From Alopecurus myosuroides (taxonomy: Eukaryota; Streptophyta; Magnoliopsida; Poales; Poaceae), in the NCBI GenBank assembly GCA_028641055.1, contig CM054061.1:113468019-113532018 (forward strand): a DNA stretch of 64,000 bases, given 5' to 3'. Made by a program: the position numbers and the translations under genes. Shown here one piece after another: positions 22,166 to 34,592 of the stretch (its first letter is position 1; the number at the start of each line of letters is the position of its first letter). The notes beneath the pieces were generated by a model that ran no database searches, was not told the DNA's origin, and saw only the letters and a list, made by a program, of their open reading frames with translations.

Positions 22166-23765
22166 TAATACGTCATAAACGTATCTATAGTTTCTGATGT
22201 TCCATCTTGTTTCCATGTCATATGCTACATGTTTTCTATATATTTTATATCATTTTTATGGATTTCCTGGGACTAATCTATTGACAAGATGCCAGAGAGC
22301 CGGTTCCTGTTTTCTGTTATTTTTTGTTTTTGAAAAATTGTTCTAGAAATTTTCTCGGAATTGGACGAAACGAAACCCGGGACCTTAGAAGTATGTCACG
22401 TACACGGAGTCCAGAGGAGACCCTGAAGGGGGCCTGGAGGGCCCACACCATAGGGCGGCGCGCCCCTGGCCGCGCCACCAGGTGGTGTGGCCCCCCTGGC
22501 CACCCACCGATGTTGCCCTTTCGCCTATATAAGCTCCTCCCCGGGAAAACCCTAAATACCCGAGCATTTTTCCACCAAAAGTTCCGTAGCCGCTGTCATC
22601 GTCAACCCTAGTTTGGGATGGTTCTGAAGCTCCCCCCGGAACCCTGCCGGGAGGGGAATTCATCATCGGAGGGCTCTAAACCACCATTCCCGCCTCCGGA
22701 GTGATGCGTGAGTAATTCATCCTTGGACTACGGGTCCATAGGAGTAGCTAGATGGTTGTATTCTCCTCTTTATGCCTCATGTTTAGATCTTGTGAGCTGC
22801 CTAACATGATCAAGATCATCTGTTTGTAATGCTACATGTTGTGTTTGCTGGGATCCGATGAATACTGAATGCTATGTCTAGTGATTATCAATCTATCATG
22901 TTTATGTTATTTATGATCTTGCATGCTCTCCGTTACTAGTAGATGCTTTGGCCAAGTTGATGCTTGTAACTCCAAGAGTGGGTATTTATGCTAGATAGTG
23001 GGTTCATGCCTCCCTTTCATCTGTGCTCGAGTGACAGATGGGGGATGTGTTGTTGCCATTAGGGAGAAAACAAGGATGTTTACATTGTTTACATTACACA
23101 CTTTACTTAATGCAATTATATGTTGCTTGCAACTTAATACCCGAGGTTTGATTGGATTACGCCCCGAGGGTGGATTATTAGTCATAGATGCAGTTGAATA
23201 ACCGTCTATGAATTATGTTGTAATGCCCGCATGAATCACCTAGTAATCACCATGTCATGCATGAGCACTACGGTGCAGCCTTTATATTTGTCAATTTCCC
23301 AGTTGTAATTTGTTTACCCAACATATTATCTATCTGTTTTGGAGAAACACCACTAGTGAATTGTGGACCCCGGTCCATTTCTTTTACGCTGATAATACAA
23401 CGACCGCAAACACTGTTATTTTACTACAATCATTGATCTCTTTTTATTCATTGCAAACAAGTACTGTTTTCCACACTATACGTCTAATCCTTTGTTTCAG
23501 CAAAAGCGATGAGATTGACAACCTCACTACTTTGTTGGGGCAAAGTAACTTGGTTCTGTTGTGTAGATTCCACGTTGCTGCTGAACCGGTAGTGCGTCCT
23601 GCCAACATCAGCTGACAATAACCTTAAGAAGTGATTTCTTTCTCCTACTGGTCGATTCAACCTTGGTTTCTTTCTGAGGGAAAACTTGTTGCTGTACTCT
23701 TCATACCTTACACACTTGAGGTCTCCCAATGAGCGTACTCTTGCACCATCAAATACACGCTAACA
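22166..23765 (+). repeat. 5' LTR of element C
   Basis: 1,600 bp ending CGCTAACA. It contains the TATA-like box at 22526 and a GC-rich leader region around 22400-22680. The ORFs seen inside it are not conserved as proteins. Confidence 0.9.
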
Positions 23766-23775
23766 ACAAGTTTTC

Positions 23776-23793
23776 TGGCGCCGTTGCTGGGGA
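23776..23793 (+). promoter_or_regulatory. Element C primer binding site (tRNA-Asp)
   Basis: TGGCGCCGTTGCTGGGGA, 10 nt after the LTR end. It matches the complement of the plant tRNA-Asp 3' end (which would read TGGCGCCGTTGCCGGGGA) at 17 of 18 bases. Confidence 0.85.
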
Positions 23794-23956
23794 GGAAGAA
23801 GATTTATGCAAGGGGAGTCTCTCACTTCCAATCTCTTTACTTTTTTTTGCTTAGTTTATTTTTTTTGTCTTGTTTGCTTCTCTATTTCGAAAACTAAAAA
23901 AAAAATAGTTGTTATTATAGTAGTTATTTTTGTTACCCTGTTTTTTATTGTTCATC

Positions 23957-24174
23957 ATGTTGCTACCTAAGTTCACCCTGAAAGACCTAGTAGGTAATGG
24001 TTCTATAATTGGAAAGTATACCATTGAAGAATTCTTTAATCATGTTAGTAAGCATGAAAATTTTTAGGAAAAATCCGTAGTAGAACATGTTGTAGCTTCT
24101 TTAGTTCACATGTTAAAAGCTAGGTTTGTTAACCTTCACCCTAAATGTTGTAATTGCTTCTTAATATGAATAAT
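23957..24174 (+). pseudogene. Degenerate gag-position ORF of element C
   Basis: Begins MLLPKFTLKDLVGNGSIIGK, then IEEFFNHVSKHENF and a TAG stop, continuing in the same frame with VVEHVVASLVHMLKARFV before a second stop. It occupies the position of gag after the PBS. I cannot match it to a defined gag domain. The rest of the internal region (24180-25870) has no coding signal. Confidence 0.4.
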
Positions 24175-25881
24175 ATTGAATATATTGAAAAAAGAAATTT
24201 ATCTTGAAAACCATGCTTAAAGAATTTGGAGATGTTGCTATAGAAGTTAGGAAAGTTTTTGATCGTTTTCCATGCATCTCTTTTTCAGAGTTGTTCGTTC
24301 TTGTAGAGTAGTGCTACTCTCTTATTTCATTGATATATCATATGGAGAGTTTTTTTAAATAATATGATGGTGTTGGAAAGCAATAAAATATTTCATGCTT
24401 ATAACAGTGAGAATAGAAGTTGGTTTAGACTGTGGCTAGACATTACCATGTCATGTTGGATGTTATTCTAATTTTATGCCTAGTAATTATTAATGTAGCA
24501 TGACTTGTACTAAACTTCTGAAAGTGCTTAATGTGTCGTTGAAAGAATCATGCGTTTTTTTATCATCTCAAAGCATAATATTGTGGTATTCTCCTTTGAA
24601 TGCTTTATTTGGTTGACTTGGCACATGTTTACACCATGTTATGACTATAAACCAGTCATCTTTACCCTCCATGGTCATTTAGTTTTTGACTTATAATACC
24701 ATGTATGCTTTGATCAATAATGTTTTTGTCGCTATGCATGTTTATGGCCATTATGCTCTCTTGATTTGTCGCTCCTAGTCTTTGCTAGCCTCCACCTGTA
24801 CTGAGTATGAGCTCTACTCGTGCATCCAACTCCCAAAAACCAAAGTTTGCCAAATGTGTCCAGCATATCTACCTACATGTGGTATTTAACCGCCACTCCA
24901 AAGTAAATTTCTCATGTGGTACCTTTACAACCTTCAAAATTACACCTGTTTTGTGTCCCTGTTTTAGCTCATGAGGACGTTAATAGAGAATCTTTATCTC
25001 ACTTGTTGATTGGACTTTACACACCTGGAATAGTAGCATGTCCGCTTATCCAAATTTATAGAAGAGCTGGCAGCGGGGTGCCCAGCCCCAAAATTGGTTA
25101 CTATAAAATTCTCTTTACTCTTTGTGCCCCTGATTTATCAGTGAAAGCATAATTATGTAAACAAAAGAGAAGAGAGATGATCTACTGATCTCAGTTGTGT
25201 CCTTAAATGGGAGCCCCTCTTGTGAAGTCTAGTTGGCTTGTGACGTACTGTATTGTCTGTTTACCATTCGTTGACATAAGCATACACGTCTCTAAAAAAA
25301 TCAATACCTATGTTTATAAAATAAAAACATCTACCACATGAGTTAATCCCTGCTTCCCTCTGCGAATGACCTTTCTTTTACTTTTATGTTGAGTCTTCAT
25401 CTTCTAATTTTATGCACAGTTAAGAGAGCGTAGTTGCCATTTTGAGTTTAATGTGCATTTGTCCCAAAGATTATTATTGGTTGATTCATGCAATGTTATT
25501 ACTTGTTGTAAAACTATTTGTTTCTAGTCACCACTTGAAATTTGAAGGTGTCCTGGCATTTATGTTTTGCTCCACTCTTAAGGACAAGCTGAATACTACT
25601 TTGCTATGCTTTCTTATGCTCGAAACAAACATATAATTTCAAATGTATTACTATTCATGATCTTTTTTGTGTGTTACTTTTCATGTTGCAACATGATTGT
25701 GAAGTTTCATTGTTAGAATTATACCTATCATGCATGTGTTTAGAGTACTATGATCTCAGCTTTACAAATGCTTTTACAATTATGATGATCAAAATTATGT
25801 TGGTAGCATGTCACCTCATAAATTATTTTGTTTTTATCGTTTTGCCTACTCGAGGACAAGTAGAACTAAGCTTGGGGATGT

Positions 25882-27469
25882 TGATACGTAATAAAAGTAT
25901 CTATTATTTCTGATGTTCCATGTTGTTTTAATGCCATATGCTACATGTTTTCTATATATTATACGTCATTTTTATGGATTTTCTGGGACTAACCTGTTGA
26001 CAAGATGCCATAGAGCTAGTTCATGTTTTCTGATGTTTTTGGTTTCAGAAAAGTTGTTCTGGAAATATTCTCGGAATTGGACGAAACGAAAACCCAGGAC
26101 CTAAGAAGTATGTCACGTACACAGAGTCGGGAGGATACCCTGAGGGGCCCCTGGAAGGCCCACACGATAGGGCGGCGTGGCCCCCCTGGCCGCGCCACCA
26201 GGTGGTGTGACCCCCCTGGCCACCCACCGACGTTTCCCTTTAGCCTATATAAGCTCCTCCACGGGAAAACCCTAAATACCCGAGCCTTTTTCCACCAAAA
26301 GTTCTGTAGCCGCCGTCATCGTCAACCCTAGTTCTGGAGGGAATTTATCACTGGAGGGCTCTATAGCATCATGCCCGCCTCGAGAGTGATGTGTGAGTAG
26401 TTCATCCTTGAACTACGTGTCCATAGCAGTAGCTAGATGGTTGTCTTCTCCTCTTTATGCCTCATGTTTAGATCTTTTGAGCTGCCTAACATGATCAAGA
26501 CCATTTGTTTGTAATGCTACATGTTGTGTTTGCTGGGATCCGATGAATATTGAATGTTATGTCTAGTGATTATCAATCTATCATGTTCTTTCATGTTTAT
26601 GATATTTATGATCTTGCATGCTCTCCTTTACAAGTAGATGCTTTGGCCAAGTTGATGCTTGTAACTCCAAGAGAGGGTATTTATGCTAGATAGTGGGTTC
26701 ATGCCCCCCTTTCATCTGTGCTTGAGTGAAAGAAACGTGACGGATGGGGGATGTGATGTTGCCATTACAGAGAAAACAACGATGTTTACATTGTTTACAT
26801 TACACACTTTACTTAATGTAATTATCTATTGCTTGCAACTTAATACCCGAGGTTTGATTGGATTACGCTCTGAGGATGGATTATTAGTCATAGATGAGGT
26901 TGGATAACGGTCTATGAATTATGTTGTAATGCCCGCATGAATCACATAGTAATCACCATGTCATGCATATGCACTACAGTGCATCCTTTATACCTGTCAA
27001 TTGCCCAACTGCAATTTGTTTACCCAGCATGTTATATATCTGTTTTGGCGAGACATCACTAGTGAACTGTGGACCCCAGTTTATTTCTTTTACACTGATA
27101 ATACAACCACTGCAGACACTGTTCCTTTACTGCAATCATTGTTCTCTTTTCATTCACCGCAAACAAGTACTGTTTTCCACACTATACGTCTAATCCTTTG
27201 TTTCAGCAAAACCGGTGAGATTGACAACCTCACTACTTCGTTGGGGAAAAGTAACTTGGTTGTGTTGTGTAGATTCCACGTTGTTGCTGAACCAGTAGTG
27301 CGTCCTGCCAACATCAGCTTCCAACAACCTTTAGAATTGATTTCTTTCTCCTACTGGTCGATTCAACCTTGGTTTCTTTCTGAGGGAAAACTTGCTGTTG
27401 TACTCTTCATACCTTACACTTGAGTTCTCCCAACGATTGTACTCTTGCACCATCAAATACACGCTAACA
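25882..27469 (+). repeat. 3' LTR of element C
   Basis: 1,588 bp from TGATACGTAATAAAAG to CGCTAACA, the partner of 22166-23765. It is preceded by the AAGCTTGGGGATGT tract at 25868-25881. Confidence 0.9.
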
Positions 27470-27474
27470 AGATG

Positions 27475-27730
27475 ATGCGGCAATGCATCCGTTGCCTGTC
27501 CGCTTGTGCTTCGTGGTGGGGGCGATGGAGACTGTCATCGGCCTGGGAGCAACTGGGGCGGCAGACAGGCAAGGCGTGAGATCTACCTGACTTGCTATTT
27601 CGGACAATGGCTCCACCCGGACAAGGATAGTGACCAACGATGGCTGGGAGGCATCCATGACGGGGCTTGTAGGCTGCGGTAAGGTCGGCCGGAGCGGTGA
27701 AGGGGGAACGGCGAGGGCGGTGATACCCAC
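27475..27730 (-). pseudogene. 5' half of the split unidentified ORF
   Basis: Minus-strand ATG at 27658 (MDASQPSLVTILVRVEPLSE), running to the element C target site. The frame is continuous with 21696-22165 once element C is removed. Upstream of about 27731 the sequence becomes a Gypsy LTR remnant, so the promoter and any further N-terminal codons were displaced. Confidence 0.55.
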
Positions 27731-28980
27731 AACTATAGGGGATCGCTGAAATATTCGTTGGAAAGTATTACCCAAATTTATAGTTCGACTCAAGGGAAAC
27801 ACAAGAATACCGATAAGACTTTAGCAATTAAGACGTCACTCTTAATCACACCAGTATATCAATAAACTTGCAGTAGCAGTGGTGATAGTAGTAATATGAT
27901 TCAAGTAACCAAAATAAAACAACAGTAGTAACAAGGGTTTCCCAGTTTTCACCGGAAAAGTGAAAGTGTAACTCAGAGATTTAAAACGTAGGCATGAGGT
28001 GACAGTGGGGTGTTACATGAATAAGATTGATCATATAATAAAATACAAATAGCAATGGGGATTTTCTCTAACTCTAATAGATGTAGGTATGTGTTCCGAA
28101 AATAGTTGTGCGTACTAACCAAGAAAATTTGCACAACATCTATTGTCCTACCTACCCATTTCACCGAGGCCAACTTGGAACTACAGGTAATTAAGGACTA
28201 CCCTTTCGAATAGCCCGGAACAGCGCATTAAAACTTCATGAACACATAGAATCCTCAAACTAAGACATCTCCCCTTTGTTTGCCATATATGTCACTTTTA
28301 GGGTCCGCAGGTTCAACATAGTATAAGGCAATACACTTTACAGATAAATACCAAACTCAATTATATGATGAGGCAAAGTAAGTTAAGTACTGAAATCATG
28401 CCACTCGGGCCCTAGTAGCAAGCATTAAACATAGCATAAGTGCATCAACACAGTACACAAGTATCCTCAAGATAAACTCATAAAATCTCGAACAACGGGT
28501 ATCATTATATGATCAATCCCATCCAATCCCCATCCACCTCATATGCCTACAGCGGACTACTTACACATGGTGATGGTGACGGAGCTCATGGTCGATGAGA
28601 TGAAGGCGGTGAAGATGGCGGCGAAGACGGCCTCCGGATCCCTCCTCCAAGGGAGAAATCCTGGATCAATCTGTCTCCGAAAACGAAAATCATGGTGGTG
28701 GCGGCGTTCTGTTTCACGAATAGCTCTCTCCTTCTAGGTTAGACACCTTTTCGTATATATGAGGGGGTACGCGAAAGACGAAGGAGAGGCGGTGCCCGAG
28801 GCTCAAGATAGGTGGCCCACGTGGCCAAGGAATCTGGCCACGTGGGCCCCCTCTTTTCCTCCTTGGACACTTCCTCGTGTCCATATTTTGCACAAAGTCC
28901 TTCTTTTCCATAAAAATTGACATGGTATTTTTCTCTGTTTTAATTTCCTGCAAAAACAATGAGAAATGAGACTTTGCCAA
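27731..28980 (-). mobile_element. Reverse-oriented Gypsy LTR remnant
   Basis: Read on the plus strand it starts TGATACCCACAACTATAGGG and continues through TTCGACTCAAGGGAAACACA to a GC-rich stretch and CCACGTGGCCAAGGAATCTG, the inverse of a common Triticeae Gypsy LTR layout. The right boundary is indistinct and no TSD was found. ORFs within it are incidental. Confidence 0.6.
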
Positions 28981-30070
28981 AAACAGCGTCAGATTTAGTA
29001 GTTGTATTCAAATGTGGGAAGACTCAGGAGAAAATTATGAAGCAAAGTGATTCGAAAACTAGATGTATTTTAGGTGCATCGCGCGATCGAGGGGAGAAGT
29101 AACTCGCGTGCGTGAAATTTCCCTCCCATCAACTGCCTCCTCGCGATTCAGAGCACTCTTGGGTAAGCGGCGGAAACAGGGTTTCTCAGGTTCCCCTTAA
29201 CCATATAGGTAAAAAAAATCCGTGAGTTGTGTTCTCACAAAATCAGACTTGAGTAATATATGGCTTATAGTATCAAGAAATGACCTCTCCCATAAGGAAA
29301 AAAGTTCATTTTAAACCTTTAATTCATAGAAGTCGGGAGGAACGAACCCTAAAGACGAAATCGCTATCTTTTGTACCCTGAACTATTGAATCCCAGTATA
29401 AATAAAACACTAGAAGCGTTTGGATCTAAACGTATAAGAATTCCGTCTGGAGGGTGATGAATATGTGATTTAAAATAATACGGTTTAGTATTGAATAAAT
29501 ACGGAATAAAGCTAACAATTTAATCTATCAAGCACAAATCATAAATAAGGTAGGTGAAAGAACATTTCGTAATCCCTTGTTTGATTTTGTGTGTTAGTTA
29601 ACAACACTAGTGATTATCTAATATGATGTTGAAAGTGGTTGAGATGTTATCCTAAAATGTTAAAAGCATCAAACACAAAAAGATAAAAGAAGAGAGAACA
29701 AATTGTGTTCTGAACTTTTGTCTGTTAGAAAACCGGATATTCCGGACGTGGAGGGGGCGGATTATCCGTCCTTGAGATTTTCTTCCATGATTTTGGCTAA
29801 CAATCTTTTGCGTCGGATAGGGCCGTATATTTGTCCGGATATTTGTGCAAACCGGATATTTGGCTGTCATCGCCAGACACCTTCGTCTAGTGCTGCTCCG
29901 ACGACCTCCCAATTTCTCGCCGTCGAGATCCCCAGTTCCTCCACCATTTTCTCGGTCGACCACCCCCAGGAGTTCACCGTGCGCCCATTTATTATTGTGT
30001 AGCCTCATCGTTTCACATCAAATTTCCTAAGCTCCGTCGCCGCCTTATTCGGGGCGAGTCAGCTAGACCA
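28981..30070. other. Unassigned sequence between retroelements
   Basis: No LTR, TIR or conserved protein is recognised. A GC-richer stretch at about 29730-30060 carries repeated TCCGGATAT-like words and a 99-codon frame (29703-30002) of unknown significance. Probably old transposon debris. Confidence 0.4.
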
Positions 30071-30158
30071 TGATACATCCCAAACATATCTACAATTTTG
30101 ATGCTCCATGATTGTTTTCTACATATTCTTCCATGTCTTGTACATGTTTTCCTTCTTA

Positions 30159-30290
30159 TGCTTGCTACTTTATGCTTCTTTGATTTATTATTTTACAAGA
30201 TTCCTATGCATAGAAAGTGAGTTAGAGTTAAATGTGTTTCCGATTTGCTCCTTGATGTTCTCTTTTACTTTAGTTCTTATTATTATGTGA
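30159..30290 (+). pseudogene. Hydrophobic C-terminal relic of the non-autonomous Gypsy ORF
   Basis: Reads MLATLCFFDLLFYKIPMHRK then a stop, the counterpart of MLAIMCFFYLFHYKMPMHRK in element B (53713 onward). This shows that the ORF tail is shared between the two families even though this copy is decayed. Confidence 0.6.
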
Positions 30291-32013
30291 GCATACTATA
30301 AATATTACTCTGGCTAGCCAAAAGGAACTAAAAAGCGCTTTTCGTAGGCAACCCATTTTATATTTTGCTTTCACTTTTCAATTTTCTCTTAGAAGTTGCT
30401 ATCTCTGAAGTAACCGCTCTTTATTATTTTTAATTTTTTTGTGCAAAGAGTAACCTCTATTTGAAAACAAGTGCAATTTGTTGGTTTATTTCCAGATTTT
30501 TATGCTTCAACAAAAAAAATATTATATCTCGTCCAAAGTGCAAGAAAATTCTGAAAAAGGGCACTTGGTCTAGGTTGTTATCTAAATTTTATTAGTTGAA
30601 CACTTTTAGATTTGAGCTGAGGAAGTGGATCGGAAAAATTCATCTTTACATTCAGTTCTATTTTGACAGATTTGTGTCTTTGTTTGCATTTACCTTTTAA
30701 TCTTTTTATTTTTGTGGTCTCTTAAGGGGATAAATTTAAAAAAATTGTGACAGTAGATAATGTTTAAATTGTGTGTTTGTCTTGTGTTAAAACTGAATCA
30801 AGTGGATTTATTTATTTGATGCACTAATCCCGCTAATAAAGATTGTATGAAGTTTTGTGTGGAGAAAATTTTCAAGTGTAAGGAGATGAGGATTATATGA
30901 GAACATGAAGGATGGACAAAAGTTCAGGCTTGTGGATGCCCATGTCACCCCAAGAAATATCCAAGAAGTACAAGCGTGAAAACTTGGGGATGCCCAAGGA
31001 ATCCCCTTCTTTGTCAACAAAATTGCGAGGTCACCTTTCAGGACACTATATTTTTATTGTTCCACATACTATGTGTTATTATTAGAGGGTCATTTTATTT
31101 TGCTTTATGTTTTGTTTTGTTTGATTTATGGTCATAAATGGTTGGATCCTACCATTCTATGTTGGAGAGAAACATGCTCCATTATATTGTTTAGAACACT
31201 CTAGTTTTCACTCTTATTGTTTGGTGGGTGTTAAGTTTTTGCTACTATTGTTTTAAGCTTTTCTTTTCCTTGATTATTTTTTTAGAGCTTGTTTGTTTGC
31301 TATATTAAGATATGATTAACTCTCAGATATTTATTAAATACTTTTTAAGAGAGTTATTTCAAACAAGTTGATTGGTATTTTGTCGGGAGAAAAATATTTC
31401 ATGCCTATAGTGGTGCAAAGGAAGCTTGTTTAGACTGTGGCTATGTTTTGACATGTCATATGTTAGACGTTATTTTAATTATGTGCTTAATAATTTATAA
31501 TGCATCACGACTAGTATCAAATAACTGAGAGTGCTTAATGTGCTATTGAAATTAAATCGTGTGTTGTTCTTGATCGTAATGAAACATGTTATTGTGGTAT
31601 TCTCTTTTAAAGATTTATTTGTATTGACTTGGCGCATGATCGCACGATGTTATGACTATAAACAAAGTCACCTTATTTTTAGACTCGTAATATCACTTTA
31701 TGTTTTGATCAATGATGTTTTGTTCCTATGCATAATTAAGGCGGGTTTTGCTCTCTTAGTTGGTCGCTCCCAGTCTCTTGCTAGCCTTCACCTGTACCGA
31801 GTATGAGATCTACTCATGCATCCAACTCTCTTAAAACAAATTTATTCCAATGTGTACACCATATCTACCTATGCAATTTATTTTATAGCCATTCGGACTA
31901 ACTTTCTCGTGTGCTACTTAAAAACTTTCAAAATTATTAAACCTTGTTTTGTGTTTCTGTTTTAGCTCATGAGGAAATATTAAATGCTTAATTATTTCTA
32001 CGTGTTGGATGCC

Positions 32014-33440
32014 TGATGTCTGCGCACGCTTCTATTTTTTTAGACAGTGTTGGGCCTCGAAGTGCAGAGGTTTGTAGAACAGCAGCAAGTTTCGCTTAAG
32101 TGGATCACCCAAGGTTTATCGAACTCAGGGTGGAAGAGGTCAAATTTATCCCTCTCAAGCAACCCTGCAATCACAATACGAGAAGTCTCTTGTGTCTCCA
32201 ACACACCCAATACAATTGCCAGTTGTATAGGTGCACTAGTTTCGCGAAGAGAGAGTGAAATACAAGTAATATGGATGTTTATAAGTGATAATAGCAATCT
32301 GAAATAAAAATGGCAGAAATCAAACATGTAGCAGAACTGATTGTAAACGTTGTTTCAACGCTTAGAAACAAGGCCTAGGGATCCTACTTTCACTAGTGGA
32401 CACTCTCAACAATGATAACATAATTGAATGCATAAATATCTCTCTTCACTATGCTACTCCGAACCACTCTCCGGTTTAATAACAAACACCAATCATTGCG
32501 TAGGGCTATAACATCACTCCTCAAAGTCGCATTCCCATATCTAGTTAACCCCACACAGTCAACATGAGCACCCTAGAAGGTACTAGACAAACACCAAAAT
32601 TTCATAGGGTCATCCACCACAAGATATAAATATCATGCTAAACCACACGGTGCACACACTATCACCATTACACCATGATCAAAGTGTCTACGGAGATCTC
32701 ATAACAAAACCACTTGAGTAACATAACAGATAAAGAGTAACATCTACTAATTCAACTAGATTACAAAGCTCACGATCACATAAAGATCACACCATGAGAG
32801 AGAGAGAGAGAGATGAAACACATACCTACCGTTAGAGCCCTCGGCCCCGGGGGAGAACTACTCCCTCCTCATGATATGAGACAGCAACAACGATGAATAT
32901 TGCGGTGGAGTCGATGGAGATGGATCCGGGGGCACTTCCCCATCCCGGCAGGGTGCCGAAAGAGAGATTTATGTCCCTCAAAACTTGTCGTCGGCGGCGG
33001 CGGAGCTACGGAATTTTTCGTGGAAGGGGGCTGATCTCTTTAGGGTTTATGCATCAGGAGGCATATATAGGCGAAAGGGCGATGGCGGTGGGCGCTCGAG
33101 GGGCCCACACCACCCCCAGGCGCGGCTAGGGGTCCACCCGTGCCCATGCATGGTGTGGGGGGGCTCCGGGGCCCCCGTCCGGGTCTCCTTTGGACTTCCT
33201 TGACCCTCCGGGACTTCTAAGACTTCTGGCTTTTGAATCGTTTAATTCCGAGATTATTTCCAGAACAACTTTTCTGAAACAAAAAACAGCAGAAAATAGG
33301 AACTGGCTCTCTGGCATCTTGTCAATAGGTTAGTCCCGGGAAATCGATAAAAATGGCATAAAGTGTATGGAAAACATGTAGCATATGGCATGAAAACAAC
33401 ATGGAACATCAGAAATTAAGGATACATTTATGACGTATCA
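32014..33440 (-). mobile_element. Solo Gypsy LTR, reverse orientation
   Basis: 1,427 bp from TGATGTCTGCGCACGC to TTTATGACGTATCA, flanked by the perfect 5-bp target duplication ATGCC (32009-32013 and 33441-33445). It has no internal domain, so it arose by recombination between two LTRs. It lies inside element A. In reading orientation the LTR starts TGATACGTCATAAATG, so it is related to the element C LTR family. It includes an AG microsatellite (about 32795-32813). Confidence 0.93.
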
Positions 33441-34313
33441 ATGCCTTCACCTCTTGACTTGCATGAATAATGCGTTTGTCCCTAATACTGCAAAAAGAGC
33501 TAGAAAACGGGTGCCCAACCCATAAAAGATAAATTACAACAATAATAATTAATCTCCTCACACTCTATTTCTGAGAAATCAGTTCAAACATAGCTTGTGT
33601 AAACAAAACAGGAGACGAATGCTATCGTTCCTCAACGGGAGCTGCTCTTAGAAGCCATTTGACATCAAAGATAATAAAAAATATTTATTGGCATTCGTTG
33701 ACATAGACATACACCTCTCTTAAAATTATATTTTTCCACTATGCTATGTTTTATTGAATAAAATCTATAGCACATGAGTGATCCATGCTTCCCTCTACGA
33801 AGGGCCTTTCTCTTAGATATATGATGAGTCTTCACCTTCTTATTTTATGCACCAATTAAGAAAACATGGTTGTCATTCTGAGTGTAATGTGCATAGTCCC
33901 AAAATTTATTATTGATTGAAATATGATTGTGTTATTGCTTGTCTAAAAATATTTCTATCTTGTCACCGCTTGAACTTTCAAGGTGTCCTAGAATTTACAT
34001 TTTGCTATTCCACGGAGGACAGACGGGATACCACTTTATAATGTTTTTCGTTATGATCAAACAAACATATCATTTTCAATGCATTATTGCTCATTGTCAT
34101 TTATTTGTGCTACTTTTCTTGTGCAACATATTTGCAAAGTTTTCATTGTTCAAATAACATTTATCATGCCATTGGTAAAAGTGTTTCGATCTCAGTTTAC
34201 GATGCTTTTACATAATGATTGATCAAAATTGTGTTGGTTTCTTGTCACCTTAAAAATTATATTTGTTATCACTTTCCTACTCGACGATGAGCAGGAGTTA
34301 ATCTTGAGGATGA

Positions 34314-34592
34314 TGATACATCCCCAACGTATATATATTGTTGATGCTCCATGTTTATTTTCTACATGTTCTTCCATGTTTTGTACATGTTTTCCTTTGT
34401 TTTACGGATGATTGCATGGACTAACCTATTAACAAGATGCCCAAAGCCAGTTCCTGTTTTCTGTTGTTTTTATGTTTTTCAGAAAATTTCTGAAGAAAAT
34501 ATTCGCCAAAAGTTCTTAAAATCCACAGAGATTATTTTTTGCCTGGAATGAAGACGAGGTCCAAAGGAGAGCCTTAGGGGAGCCCTGGGAAG
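34314..34592 (+). repeat. Start of the element A 3' LTR
   Basis: TGATACATCCCCAACG, preceded by a decayed tract (ATCTTGAGGATGA). It breaks off at the Copia fragment and resumes at 40081. Confidence 0.75.

Larger units (their letters stand above)
22166..27469 (+). mobile_element. Non-autonomous Gypsy-type LTR retrotransposon (element C)
   Basis: LTRs at 22166-23765 (1,600 bp) and 25882-27469 (1,588 bp), flanked by the 5-bp target duplication AGATG (22161-22165 and 27470-27474). The 3' LTR begins TGATACGT; the 5' LTR shows TAATACGT, a G-to-A change at its second base. PBS at 23776-23793 matches tRNA-Asp with one mismatch. The tract AAGCTTGGGGATGT precedes the 3' LTR. The internal domain is only about 2.1 kb and has no protease, RT, RNase H or integrase, so the element relies on proteins in trans. 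A TATA-like TATATAAG lies in each LTR (22526-22533 and 26246-26253). LTRs differ at many sites, including small indels, so the insertion is older than the Copia element. Confidence 0.92.
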
